Below are positions 39,355-49,401 of a stretch of DNA of 64,000 nt, one piece after another. This DNA is from Rhodopseudomonas palustris (GTDB lineage: Bacteria > Pseudomonadota > Alphaproteobacteria > Rhizobiales > Xanthobacteraceae): positions 1,674,001 through 1,738,000 of the forward strand of contig NZ_CP019966.1 in assembly GCF_003031265.1 (NCBI RefSeq). The letters are read 5' to 3'. A program made the translations under genes and the position numbers. Every line of letters starts with the position of its first letter. Position 1 is the first letter of the stretch. The notes beneath the pieces are model-generated. The model saw nothing but the letters and a program-made list of their open reading frames with translations, was not told the DNA's origin and ran no database searches.

Positions 39355-39815
39355 TGCTCGCTGCGTCTGAGTTTGTTGTCGGCTGTTTGGCGGACGCAAG
39401 CGAGTTATGCCTCGTTATCCCGAGAACGCAATACGAGTCCCTCCTTCTCGTCAGCGCAGGAACGGCAATCGTGCTACAAGGTGACCATGAGTTTGTTTGT
39501 TTTCCGTCTGGGGGCAATGAATCATGGAAGGGTGTGATTGTTCCTGGAGTAAAAATCGAAGTTGATGAAACCGCGATGTTCGATGCGGAAAATTGGCGCC
39601 TGCCGCCTGGAGCGATGGTGCGTAGGGGGGCAGAGTTGGTGATCGTGGCACGAGATGACCGAGGATTCTCTCGCGTAACTCAATGTCCAATTGTCAACGG
39701 CTTGCCGCGATGTCGCGATAACTTCGCAGCTGGGTTTGCACGATGGCAGGTGGTTATTGGCCGCGGTGAAGAAAGGCGCATACTGAAGGTAGTAGATATT
39801 TCGAGGTCCGCCTGA
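39351..39815 (+). CDS. Hypothetical protein coupled to the TIR gene
   Basis: 154 residues (ATG 39351, or ATG 39354 one codon in). Overlaps the TIR stop as ATGATG, so translation is coupled. No signal peptide or membrane helix; mixed beta-rich pattern (LLLVSAGTAIVLQG, GVIVPGVKIEVDE, WQVVIGRGEERRILKVVDI) with five cysteines. No family recognised. Low G+C (28 of 60 bases at 39481-39540). Its stop codon TGA (39813-39815) falls inside the right trpB2 repeat (CCTGATC), so the C-terminus may have been cut by the recombination that made the repeat. Confidence 0.6.
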   Translation: MMLAASEFVVGCLADASELCLVIPRTQYESLLLVSAGTAIVLQGDHEFVCFPSGGNESWKGVIVPGVKIEVDETAMFDAENWRLPPGAMVRRGAELVIVARDDRGFSRVTQCPIVNGLPRCRDNFAAGFARWQVVIGRGEERRILKVVDISRSA

Positions 39816-40111
39816 TCGAAGCGCGCGCCTACAAGCAGGTCGGCTGCTTCGAAGCCGGTGTGCAGTTCGCCCGCACCGAAGGCATCGTGCCGGCGCCGGA
39901 ATCGACCCACGCGGTGCGCTGCGCGATCGACGAGGCGCTGCGCTGCAAGGATGAGGGCAAGTCGGAAACGATCCTGTTCAACCTCTCCGGCCACGGCCAC
40001 TTCGACATGCAGGCCTACATCAACTACTTCGAAGGCAAGCTGGTCGATCAGGACTACGACGAAGCCGACCTCGCCACCGCGCTGGCCGGCCTGCCGGCGG
40101 TCGCGGCCTGA
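39810..40111 (+). pseudogene. Truncated second copy of the trpB2 3' end (right direct repeat)
   Basis: Encodes the last 98 residues of TrpB2 ([11 protein letters not shown] onward to AVAA), with only one substitution against the intact gene, then TGA at 40109. It lacks the PLP lysine and everything before. There is a possible internal ATG/GTG start but no ribosome site, so it should be inert. Marks the right edge of the TIR insertion. Confidence 0.92.
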
Positions 40112-40154
40112 GCAGCCCGGGGCGGACTCCTCGGACGCCCCATCCAAGAACGAC

Positions 40155-40240
40155 GTCATGCCCGGGCTTGGCCCGGGCATCGACGTTTTCGGGCACGGTG
40201 CCCGCGGCCGTGGATGGCCGGGACGAGCCCGGCCATGACG
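40155..40240. repeat. Palindromic intergenic repeat, family D
   Basis: GTCATGCCCGGGCTTGGCCC at the left pairs with GGGCCGGGACGAGCCCGGCCATGAC-type sequence at the right (ends at 40240); an inner CCGTGGATGG arm is also present. Single copy of this family in the window, between the trpB2 fragment and purL. Confidence 0.75.
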
Positions 40241-40399
40241 GGTGGGGCAAGATCCTGTGCCAGATCAACGGGTTCGCGGCGATCGCCGGCACCGAGCGCC
40301 ATCCCCAGGCGTGCAGAAAAGCCTTTCCCCTTTGGGCCGTTCTTTCTACATAACAGCGGTCCGCGCCGGCCCCTCCGGCGTGCCGAGGAATGCTGCCCT

Positions 40400-42610
40400 A
40401 TGTCCGCTCCCGAGCCGAAGATCACCCCGGAACTGATCGCCAGCCATGGCCTCAAGCCGGATGAATATCAGCGCATTCTCGATCTGATCGGGCGCGAGCC
40501 GACCTTCACCGAGCTCGGCATCTTCTCGGCGATGTGGAACGAGCACTGCTCGTACAAGTCGTCGCGCATCCATTTGCGCGGGCTGCCCACCAAGGCGCCG
40601 TGGGTGCTGCAGGGCCCGGGTGAAAACGCCGGCGTGATCGACATCGGCGACAATCAGGCGGTGGTCTTCAAGATGGAGAGCCACAACCATCCGAGCTACA
40701 TCGAGCCGTATCAGGGCGCGACCACCGGCGTCGGCGGCATCCTGCGCGACGTCTTCACCATGGGGGCACGGCCGATCGCCTGCCTCAATGCGCTGTCGTT
40801 CGGCGATCCGAGCCATCCGAAGACCCGGCACTTGGTGTCCGGCGTGGTTGCCGGTGTCGGCGGCTATGGCAACTCGTTCGGCGTGCCGACCGTCGGCGGC
40901 CAGACCCGGTTCCACACCCGCTACGACGGCAACATCCTGGTCAACGCCATGGCGGTCGGCCTCGCGGATGCCGACAAGATCTTCCTCGCTGCGGCGAGCG
41001 GCGTCGGTATGCCGATCGTCTATCTCGGCTCCAAGACCGGCCGCGACGGCATGGGCGGCGCCACCATGGCGTCAGCCGAGTTCGACGAGGGCTCGGAGGA
41101 GAAGCGCCCGACCGTGCAGGTCGGCGATCCCTTCGCCGAGAAGCTGCTGCTCGAGGCCTGTCTGGAGATCATGGCCAAGGACTGCGTCATCGCCATCCAG
41201 GACATGGGGGCGGCCGGCCTGACCTGCTCGGCAGTCGAGATGGGCGCCAAGGGCGACCTCGGCGTCGAGCTCGACCTCGACGCGGTGCCGACCCGCGAGA
41301 CCGGCATGACCGCCTACGAGATGATGCTCTCCGAAAGCCAAGAGCGCATGCTCATGGTGCTGAAGCCGGAGAAGGAAAAGGAAGCCGAAGAGATCTTCAA
41401 GAAGTGGGGCCTCGACTTCGCGATCGTCGGCTACACCACGCCGACCAAGCGCTTCGTGGTCAAGCATGGCGGGCAGGTGAAGGCCGACCTGCCGATCAAG
41501 GAGCTCGGCGACGAGGCGCCGCTTTACGATCGTCCGTGGGTGGAGTCGCCGAAGCTGCCGGTGATCCACGCCCGCGATATCAACGCGCCGATGGGCGCGG
41601 CCGAGGCGCTGGAGAAGCTGCTGGCGACGCCGGATCTGTGCAGCAAGCGCTGGGTGTGGGAGCAGTACGACCACGTTATCGGCGGCAACACCGTGCAACG
41701 CCCCGGTGGCGACGCCGCGGTGGTGCGCATTGAGGACGGCCCGAAGGGCCTCGCGCTCACCGTCGACGTCACGCCGCGTTACTGCGAGGCCGATCCGTTC
41801 GAAGGCGGCAAGCAGGCGGTGGCCGAAGCTTATCGCAACATCACTGCGGTCGGCGGCAAGCCGCTGGCGATCACCGACAACCTGAACTTCGGCAATCCGG
41901 AGCGGCCCGAGATCATGGGCCAGCTGGTTGGTTGCCTGAAGGGCATCTCGGAAGCCTGCATCGCGCTCGACTCGCCGATCGTCTCCGGCAACGTCTCGCT
42001 CTACAACGAGACCTCGGGCCGGGGCATCCTGCCGACCCCGTCGATCGGCGGCGTCGGCGTGCTCGACGACTTCACCAAGTCGGCGACGCTTGCGTTCAAG
42101 GCTGAAGGCGAGGCGATCCTGCTGATCGGCGAGACCAAGGGCTGGCTCGGCCAGTCGGTGTACTTGCGCGACATCTGCGGCCGTGAAGAAGGCGCGCCGC
42201 CGCCGGTCGATCTCGCAGTCGAGAAGCGCCACGGCGACGTGGTGCGCGGGATGATCCACGCCGGCACCGCGACCGCCGTGCACGACCTGTCCGACGGCGG
42301 CCTCCTGGTCGCGCTCGCCGAGATGGCGATCGCCGGCAACATCGGCGCCGCGCTCGACGCGCCGCCGGCCGAGATCGTATCGCACGCCTGGTGGTTCGGT
42401 GAGGACCAGGCGCGCTATCTGGTCACGGTGAAGGAAGCCGACCTGCTCGCGGTGAAGACCAAGCTGAAGACGATCGGCGTGCCCTGCGCCCAGATCGGCG
42501 TCACCGGCGGCCACGCGCTGAAGATCGAAGGCGAACGCACCGTCGACATCAAGGCGCTGCGTCACGCCCACGAGCATTGGCTGCCGGACTACATGGCGGG
42601 GAAGGCGTAG
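40400..42610 (+). CDS. purL: Phosphoribosylformylglycinamidine synthase subunit PurL
   Basis: 736 residues, small-type PurL that works with PurS and PurQ in purine synthesis step 4 (FGAR to FGAM, ATP- and glutamine-dependent). Motifs: [50 protein letters not shown], and in the second half [17 protein letters not shown] and VHDLSDGGL. Upstream frame is open but ATG 40400 gives the family N-terminus. In many alphaproteobacteria bolA and grxD come directly after purL; here they are 2 kb and 6.8 kb away. Confidence 0.97.
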   Translation: MSAPEPKITPELIASHGLKPDEYQRILDLIGREPTFTELGIFSAMWNEHCSYKSSRIHLRGLPTKAPWVLQGPGENAGVIDIGDNQAVVFKMESHNHPSYIEPYQGATTGVGGILRDVFTMGARPIACLNALSFGDPSHPKTRHLVSGVVAGVGGYGNSFGVPTVGGQTRFHTRYDGNILVNAMAVGLADADKIFLAAASGVGMPIVYLGSKTGRDGMGGATMASAEFDEGSEEKRPTVQVGDPFAEKLLLEACLEIMAKDCVIAIQDMGAAGLTCSAVEMGAKGDLGVELDLDAVPTRETGMTAYEMMLSESQERMLMVLKPEKEKEAEEIFKKWGLDFAIVGYTTPTKRFVVKHGGQVKADLPIKELGDEAPLYDRPWVESPKLPVIHARDINAPMGAAEALEKLLATPDLCSKRWVWEQYDHVIGGNTVQRPGGDAAVVRIEDGPKGLALTVDVTPRYCEADPFEGGKQAVAEAYRNITAVGGKPLAITDNLNFGNPERPEIMGQLVGCLKGISEACIALDSPIVSGNVSLYNETSGRGILPTPSIGGVGVLDDFTKSATLAFKAEGEAILLIGETKGWLGQSVYLRDICGREEGAPPPVDLAVEKRHGDVVRGMIHAGTATAVHDLSDGGLLVALAEMAIAGNIGAALDAPPAEIVSHAWWFGEDQARYLVTVKEADLLAVKTKLKTIGVPCAQIGVTGGHALKIEGERTVDIKALRHAHEHWLPDYMAGKA

Positions 42611-42630
42611 TTGCCTTAGGTCTCTCCATC

Positions 42631-42784
42631 GTCATTCCGGGATGCGCTGCGTAGCAGCGCAGGCCCGGAATCCATAGCCCCTGGACTCGCGGATGAGCAC
42701 GGCGGATGACGCCGTACGCGAGCAACAGATTCGGTGGTTATGGATTCCGGGCTCGCGAGCTGCGCTCGCGCCCCGGAATGACGG
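42631..42784. repeat. Palindromic intergenic repeat, family B (copy 3)
   Basis: GTCATTCCGGGATGCGCTGC through GCGCCCCGGAATGACGG; 154 bp, with inner GGAATCCATAGCC / GGTTATGGATTCC arms. Lies in the convergent gap between purL and the acyltransferase gene. Confidence 0.88.
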
Positions 42785-42794
42785 AAGAGGGGCC

Positions 42795-43976
42795 TCACAG
42801 CACCCGATATGCGCCCGGAATCTTCCGCAAGAGATACGTCGTGGCCCAGCTCAGCAGCAGGCCGAGGGTGAACACGATGGCGGCTTTGACGATCGCCGGC
42901 AGGTCGTAGTCGTACAGCCAGTACTGCAGCCACAGCATGTAGGCGTAGTGCACCAGGAAGATGCCGTAGGCGTCGTGCTGCAACGGATCGAGCAGGCTCC
43001 AGCCGCCGCGGCGGAAGCGTAAGAATACTGCGAGGATCGCAAAGATGATCGCGGCGCTGAACGCGGTGAGGGCTACGCTGTAGCTCGCCTCGTACCACAT
43101 CGGCAGATCGTCGGGATTGTCGAGGATTCCGCGCTTGATGCCGATTAGGCCCCACATCCCGAGATACGGCACCAGCGCCACCAGCAGCCAGATCCACCAT
43201 TGCTGCGCCAGCTTGCCGCCGGCACCGAGCACGCTCTGCTCGGGATGGCAGGCGCCGATGCCGGCGCCGATAAAGAAGTAGGCAGTGTACAGCAGCACGC
43301 GGCTGGCCTGCACCGCGAACGGTCCCCATTCGAACCAATAGGTCGAGGTGTAGTACAGCCGCGACGGCACGTAGAGGATCGCGGTGACGACGAACACGGC
43401 GCCGATGAACAGCGCCGGCGACTTATAGCCGAGCTTGGCCAGATGATTGATCGGATCGAGCGAATGCCGCGAAATCCGGTACAGCCCGCCGCCGATCACG
43501 CTGAAGATGAACAGCACCCACAGAAACCACAACGGTCCGCTCGGCCACGGGCCGACCGTGATCATGTTCTCGTAGAATTTGGCGAAGGTCTCGGTCGGGT
43601 CGGCGCGTAGCGCCAGCGCGTAGTAGGCGATCGGGATCACGGTGAAGGCTGCGATCACGAACGGGATGCCGAGCCGGATCAGCCGGTCGCGCGCCAGCGA
43701 GCCGAATTTCGGCCGGTGGTCGAGGCTGGGCCACAAGAACAGCCCCGACAGCATGAAGAACATCGCCATGAAGAAGCTGTCGGTGGCGAGCACGATGCAG
43801 TCGAAGCCGATGAACGACGCCGGATCGGTGTGACCGAAATAGGTGTACGGGATCACCGAATGGTGGATCAGCACCAGGATGGTCAGGAAGGTCCGGGTCC
43901 GGTCGAGGGACAGGTCGCGCACATGCGAAGCTGCGTGCGCGGTCATGCCGCCGGTGGTGGGATAGGTTACAGTCAC
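42795..43976 (-). CDS. Acyltransferase 3 family membrane protein
   Basis: 393 residues, about ten hydrophobic helices. Acyltransferase 3 (OatA/NolL-like) hallmarks: DLSLDRTRTFLTILVLIHHSVIP (the R..H active region on the first helix), FFMLSGLF and the C-terminal YGIFLVHYAYMLWLQY. Transfers acetyl or other acyl groups to envelope glycans or lipids. GTG start at 43976; ATG 43946 (MTAHAASHV) is equally good. Inserted between purL and bolA. Confidence 0.88.
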   Translation of the reverse strand: MTVTYPTTGGMTAHAASHVRDLSLDRTRTFLTILVLIHHSVIPYTYFGHTDPASFIGFDCIVLATDSFFMAMFFMLSGLFLWPSLDHRPKFGSLARDRLIRLGIPFVIAAFTVIPIAYYALALRADPTETFAKFYENMITVGPWPSGPLWFLWVLFIFSVIGGGLYRISRHSLDPINHLAKLGYKSPALFIGAVFVVTAILYVPSRLYYTSTYWFEWGPFAVQASRVLLYTAYFFIGAGIGACHPEQSVLGAGGKLAQQWWIWLLVALVPYLGMWGLIGIKRGILDNPDDLPMWYEASYSVALTAFSAAIIFAILAVFLRFRRGGWSLLDPLQHDAYGIFLVHYAYMLWLQYWLYDYDLPAIVKAAIVFTLGLLLSWATTYLLRKIPGAYRVL

Positions 43977-44050
43977 AACAAGAGCCCCGCGCGATGCCGC
44001 CGGTCAATTACGATACTGCGCAATAGCTGAATCGCCTCTTCGGCGAATTG

Positions 44051-44413
44051 CTAGGGTTTGAATTCTTCGATTTGAACCTTTTGCGGATAGAACGCCAGAT
44101 AGCCGGCGATCTCCGCCATCGCCGGAAACGGCTCCTCATAGCTCCACACCGCGTTGGGCTGCGGCTCGCCCCCGGCCACGATGCTGAAATAGCTGGCATC
44201 GCCCTTATAGGGGCAATGCGTGACACGCGTGGTCTTCTCCAGCAGGCTCATGTCCGCGTCTTCCCGCGGAATGTACTGCACCGGCGGATAGCTCGCCTCC
44301 TGCAGCGTCAGCGCCCGGCGGGTCTCGGCGATCACCTTGCCGTCCGCGCTGACCCGGACGCCGTTCGGATTTGCCGTGATCGTGATCGGATGATCGGGGC
44401 CGGGGAGCTTCAT
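44051..44413 (-). CDS. DUF427 domain protein
   Basis: 120 residues with the family signature: VSADGKVIAETRRALTLQEA, VQYIPREDADMSLLEKTTRVTHCPYKGDASYF and WSYEEPFPAMAEIAGYLAFYPQKV. Small cytoplasmic beta-strand protein of unknown function, usually fused or single-domain as here. GAGG lies before the start. Divergent from bolA, 162 bp apart. Confidence 0.92.
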   Translation of the reverse strand: MKLPGPDHPITITANPNGVRVSADGKVIAETRRALTLQEASYPPVQYIPREDADMSLLEKTTRVTHCPYKGDASYFSIVAGGEPQPNAVWSYEEPFPAMAEIAGYLAFYPQKVQIEEFKP

Positions 44414-44575
44414 GGGCGGACCTCAGGGTGCGTTTCGGACCGGCGTCGCAGTCACCTCGCCGCGATGTACCGGCGTGGTGGCTTTGAAAGGGACGCACTG
44501 CCATATAGGATGGCGGTGCAAGATTGCCACCGCGCGCCCCGCGCCGGCGGCCGCGACGATCTGGAGGATGACCGA

Positions 44576-44812
44576 ATGCCGATGGATGCCCGCGACATCG
44601 AGGCCATGATCAAGGCCGCGATTCCCGACGCGGAGGTGACGATTCGCGACCTCGCCGGTGACGGCGATCATTACGCCGCGACCGTGATTTCGGAGTCGTT
44701 CCGGGGCAAGTCGCGGGTCCAGCAGCACCAGATCGTCTATCAGTCGCTGCAGGGGCAAATGGGCGGCGTGCTGCACGCGCTCGCGCTGCAGACCGGCGTG
44801 CCGGAAGCCTGA
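44576..44812 (+). CDS. BolA/IbaG family protein
   Basis: 78 residues, GGAGGATGACC just upstream. BolA fold with IKAAIPDAEVTIRDLAGDGDHYAATVISESF and the helix-turn SRVQQHQIVYQSLQGQMGGVLHALALQT; the conserved H in KSRVQQHQIVY is the Fe-S cluster ligand shared with monothiol glutaredoxins. Partners with GrxD (49402-49728) in iron-sulfur trafficking; the two are normally adjacent, but 4.6 kb separates them here. Confidence 0.93.
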   Translation: MPMDARDIEAMIKAAIPDAEVTIRDLAGDGDHYAATVISESFRGKSRVQQHQIVYQSLQGQMGGVLHALALQTGVPEA

Positions 44813-44895
44813 CGGCGGGCGGGCCTTTGTCCGAAGCCGGGCGGCCTTGCCGTTAGGCCGCCCAGCGTCTCGCACGATTGCCATTCGAGCTGCTG

Positions 44896-45420
44896 CTAGT
44901 CGAGCCGCGCAACGCGCGCGGTTGCGCGATCCATGCGCCGGCGCATTGCGTTGACGCCGTCGGACAGTTCTCCGACATGCTGATCGACCAGCGTGCCGCG
45001 GGCGATCTCCTCGATTTGGCACATCTCGTCCTCGACACGCGCCAGCGTCTGTCTCGCGCTCCCGGTCAGCGACAGCAGAACGACCCGCCGGTCTTCAGCG
45101 GATTGAGTGCGGATGAGCAGGCCGCGCTGCTCCAGCGGCCGGATCTGCGCCGAGACGAACGATCCCTTCATATTGAGCAGCGCCGCGACTTCGCCGACCG
45201 GAACGCCATCCCGGTCGGCCAGAAAGTCGACCGCCTTGATCAGCAGCCATTGCGATCCCGTCAGGCCGGCCCGGCGCCCGAGCAGTTCGGCCATCCGCAG
45301 GATCGAAAAACCGATGGCTGATACGTCCCAGACCAGACGACGTAGCAGACGATCGGCATGATCGATGTCGGTGGCGGTGCCGATCGTCTCGTCGGCGGCG
45401 TTGTTGTTCGTCTCGGGCAT
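44896..45420 (-). CDS. MarR-family transcriptional regulator
   Basis: 174 residues. Winged-helix region LTGSQWLLIKAVDFLADRDGVPVGEVAALLNMKGSFVSAQIRPLEQRGLL followed by the wing RTQSAEDRRVVLLSLTGSARQTL, as in MarR/SlyA. Dimeric DNA-binding repressor, ligand unknown. AAGGACGACGGG lies before the start. Target unclear; next to a small membrane-anchored protein and bolA. Confidence 0.9.
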   Translation of the reverse strand: MPETNNNAADETIGTATDIDHADRLLRRLVWDVSAIGFSILRMAELLGRRAGLTGSQWLLIKAVDFLADRDGVPVGEVAALLNMKGSFVSAQIRPLEQRGLLIRTQSAEDRRVVLLSLTGSARQTLARVEDEMCQIEEIARGTLVDQHVGELSDGVNAMRRRMDRATARVARLD

Positions 45421-45606
45421 TATCCCGTCGTCCTTTCAGCAGGTGCCACGCCTTTGGTGCCCTGCGCGAAGCATCGCCTCTCCAGACAAAACGGAGCGGA
45501 TGCTTCGAGTCAGGCCGGCGAGCGCTGATGCGCCCGGCACGGGTGGCGAAATTTCTTCGGCATTTGGCGGGCGTAGCGGTGTCGCGGCGCCCGGACTCGT
45601 CGTCGG

Positions 45607-45966
45607 TCAGACGGCCTGTTTGGGCGGGGGCGTATCGGGACTTGCCCGCAGCGCGATCGCCGGCGAAGCCCAGGCAAAGGCGGCCTTTTGTCTGTCGGGC
45701 GATGGGCGTCCGACCAAGGAGGCCGGCATGACGGCAGATGAACACGAGGGGCAGCGATCGCAGACCGAGATGGTCGGGGCGTCGGTGCTGTCATCGACAG
45801 AACGCGTGCTGAACACGGCGGTCGCCGCTACCTCTGTCGGATGGAGGCAGACGATCTGATGCAGCAGGCCTGAGACGAGATAAAGCGAGATCACCACGAT
45901 CAACGACAGGCGACGGCGCGGCTGTGCCGTGTCGGTCGAAAGCCATCGCATGAATCCGCTTCTCAT
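45607..45966 (-). CDS. Hypothetical single-pass membrane protein with Cys cluster
   Basis: 119 residues (start 45966; also in frame 45978 and 45951). One hydrophobic helix near the N-terminus (LIVVISLYLVSGLLHQIVCL), then a Ser/Thr/Ala-rich stretch with CDRCPSCSS and AFAWASPAIALRA, Pro-rich tail. The helix-then-C-x2-C-x2-C layout recalls DUF2946-like small proteins, but I cannot confirm. It is the only credible gene between marR and the HNH-like gene; coding status rests on pattern only. Confidence 0.5.
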   Translation of the reverse strand: MRSGFMRWLSTDTAQPRRRLSLIVVISLYLVSGLLHQIVCLHPTEVAATAVFSTRSVDDSTDAPTISVCDRCPSCSSAVMPASLVGRPSPDRQKAAFAWASPAIALRASPDTPPPKQAV

Positions 45967-46094
45967 GCGGGATCGCATAACAAATCTGTCACAATCCGCA
46001 AAGGCGGGGCGAACGCATGGGCACGGTCCGCTGCGCGGCGCGACGTTAACGAAGGCTTTACAGCCGCGCAGCACCGTGTCGGCGGGTGGGACAG

Positions 46095-46823
46095 ATGTCG
46101 AACTGGCGGGACGAAAAGGCGAAGGCCAATGCTCTGGCGCTGGCGCGGCTGACCAAGCGCTTGCCGGAGGTCTTCCCGCAGGCCGTGCTGGTCCATGCCA
46201 AAGCCCGCGCCTATGTGCCCTCGACCCTGAGAGTTGCCGTCGACTCGTATTGGCGGGCGCATCCGCTGCGGGCGGAGCGGCTGGCGCGTGTGCTCGCCGC
46301 CCGCAGCGGCACCCCCGCCGGCTGGGAGTGGCACGTCGGCGATCCCGAGGCTGGACTGCCGGCGACGTTTCGAACCCCGCCTGCGCCATATCGGGAGACA
46401 GCGCACCAGCGCGGCGCCGGCTTCTGCTGCGTCTGCGGCCAGCCGGTGTACCGGTTCGGCTGGCACGCCGATCTGTGGGACGCCGGCATCAACAAGAATG
46501 CGACCTGGCACAGCGCCTGCGTCACGGCCTGGCAGTTCTGGAATGCGCCGAGCGGCCAGACCAAGCTGTTGCGGCGGCTGCAAGGCCGCCGTTGCCGCGA
46601 GACCAATCGGCGGCTGTGGCGGACTGCTGAAGTCGATCACCTCGTGCCGCTTTTTCAGGTGTGGCGGCAGCACCGCGATCGCGCATGGCCGGAGCTGCTC
46701 GGTTATTGGGGGCTGCCGAACCTGCAGGTGATCAATCGCGAGGTCCACGTCGCCAAATGCGCCGCCGAAGCACGCGGCCGGCGCACCGCGCGGATCGCCG
46801 CCGCAGAGGACGCTGCGGTTTAG
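46095..46823 (+). CDS. HNH-like nuclease-fold protein
   Basis: 242 residues from ATG 46095. Zinc knuckle GAGFCCVCGQPVY, then WHSAC, then the HNH core VDHLVPLF and LPNLQVINREVHVAKCAAE (D-H, N, H and K-C in the expected order). The His-Asp-His geometry and C-x2-C match HNH endonucleases. No obvious phage context or partner. Host function (repair, restriction or mobile remnant) unknown. Confidence 0.7.
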   Translation: MSNWRDEKAKANALALARLTKRLPEVFPQAVLVHAKARAYVPSTLRVAVDSYWRAHPLRAERLARVLAARSGTPAGWEWHVGDPEAGLPATFRTPPAPYRETAHQRGAGFCCVCGQPVYRFGWHADLWDAGINKNATWHSACVTAWQFWNAPSGQTKLLRRLQGRRCRETNRRLWRTAEVDHLVPLFQVWRQHRDRAWPELLGYWGLPNLQVINREVHVAKCAAEARGRRTARIAAAEDAAV

Positions 46824-46848
46824 TCAGGCGACCGACGAGACGTGGCTA

Positions 46849-47817
<969 letters not shown>

Positions 47818-47861
47818 AGGCGATCCTCCGGCTGCGCGCTTGGCGCATTTAGATTTTCAAA

Positions 47862-49121
47862 TCAGGCGCCGTAGTCGGCGAGCCGCAGGCCTGTGAACTG
47901 CCAGCGGTGATGCGGATAGAAGAAATTGCGATAGGTGACGCGGCTGTGGCCCTCCGGCGTCGCGCAGGACGAGCCGCGCAGCACCAGCTGATTGACCATG
48001 AACTTGCCGTTGTATTCGCCGAGCGCGCCTTCAATCGCCTTGTAGCCCGGGTAGGGCGCGTAGGCGCTGCGGGACCATTGCCAGACGGTGCCGAAGGCGT
48101 CGGGAAGCTGACCGGCGCGCGCCGCGACTTCCCATTCCATTTCGGTCGGCAGGTGCTTGCCGGCCCAGCGCGCGAAAGCGTCGGCCTCGTAGTAGCTGAT
48201 GTGGCAGACCGGGGCGGCGGGATCGATGCTCTGCAGGCCGCCGAGCGTCATGATCTTCCATTCGCCGTCGACCTGCCGCCAATGCCCCGGGGCTTCCCAG
48301 CCTTCGCGCTCGGCGCAGGCGAAGCCGTCCATCAGCCACAGAGTGGCGGTGCGATAGCCGCCATCGGCCATGAACTGCAGCCACTCGGCATTGCTGACGA
48401 GGCGGCGTGCAAGCCGCACCGGTCCCACCAGCGCGCGGTGCACCGGTTTTTCGTTGTCGAAATGGAAGCTGTCGCCGGCGTGGCCGATCGGGTGGATGCC
48501 TTCGGGCAGCGTCACCCAGTCCTCACCACGATGGTCCGTTGTCGGCAGGCGCCACGCCGGGTCGTAGGCCGGCGGGATCGGATTCTGCGCGAAAGCATGG
48601 AGGATGTCGGTGAGCAGCAATTCCTGATGCTGCTGCTCGTGATTGAGCCCGACCTCGATCAGCGGAGCGATCTCTTCGAGCTTGGCAGCGTCTGCGGTCG
48701 CGAACCAGCTCTGCATCGCCTCGTCGACGTGGCAGCGATACGCCGCGACCTCGGCGACGCCGGGACGGGTGAGAAGGCCGCGCGCGGCGCGGGTATGCCG
48801 GGGCCCGGCCGAGACGTAATAGGAGTTGAACAGGAATGCGTAGTCGGGGTGGAACAGCTGATAGCCCGGACAATGCGGGCCGAGCAGGAACTGCTCGAAG
48901 AACCAAGTGGTGTGGGCCCGATGCCATTTCGCCGGGCTCGCATCCGGCATCGATTGCACCACCTGATCTTCCGGCGACAGCGGTGCCGCGCGCCGCTCGG
49001 TCTCATCGCGCACGGTACGATAGGCGTGGGCCAGCTGAGCGGCCAGATCGCGGGCGGAGACGGACGATGTGGAAGATTCGGCTGCAGAGCTTGCGGCGGA
49101 GGACAAAATCGTCACGAGCAT
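47862..49121 (-). CDS. egtB: Hercynine oxygenase / sulfoxide synthase EgtB
   Basis: 419 residues. Non-haem iron enzyme joining hercynine to a thiol with O2. N-terminal DinB-like domain carries the iron motif NHEQQHQE (H-x3-H-x-E), preceded by KWHRAHTTWFFEQF. The C-terminal formylglycine-generating-enzyme-like domain shows YEADAFARWAGKHLPTEMEWEVAAR and VLRGSSCATP. ATG 49121 is adjacent to GGAG; GTG 49115 has better spacing and may be the real start. Co-operonic with egtD. Confidence 0.95.
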   Translation of the reverse strand: MLVTILSSAASSAAESSTSSVSARDLAAQLAHAYRTVRDETERRAAPLSPEDQVVQSMPDASPAKWHRAHTTWFFEQFLLGPHCPGYQLFHPDYAFLFNSYYVSAGPRHTRAARGLLTRPGVAEVAAYRCHVDEAMQSWFATADAAKLEEIAPLIEVGLNHEQQHQELLLTDILHAFAQNPIPPAYDPAWRLPTTDHRGEDWVTLPEGIHPIGHAGDSFHFDNEKPVHRALVGPVRLARRLVSNAEWLQFMADGGYRTATLWLMDGFACAEREGWEAPGHWRQVDGEWKIMTLGGLQSIDPAAPVCHISYYEADAFARWAGKHLPTEMEWEVAARAGQLPDAFGTVWQWSRSAYAPYPGYKAIEGALGEYNGKFMVNQLVLRGSSCATPEGHSRVTYRNFFYPHHRWQFTGLRLADYGA

Positions 49122-49401
49122 CTCCGGTTTGGTGGAAAACGCTGCTGTTGGGAATGAGTTCCAGATCAGATAGGCGCTGGCGACCCGGATGAAAGGCCGG
49201 CGGCGTACCGGCGAGGATTTTACCGACGGTCGCGCCGCCGCTCGGGTTCGGCATCGGGCCGCCGAAAAAGGGCAGCGAAGTCAACGCGACAGCCGGGCTC
49301 AATCGGTTTTGACTTGGGCTATCCGGAGGTTTCAGGATACATATATGACCGTTCGACCCGGCCGCTGGTGGTCAGCCGGCCGCGCCGCAAAAGGATTCGC
49401 C

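Noticed and set aside
39858..40238. Open frame in the right trpB2 repeat read as a gene
   Set aside because: It is only a shifted frame over the trpB2 fragment and continues into a palindromic repeat.
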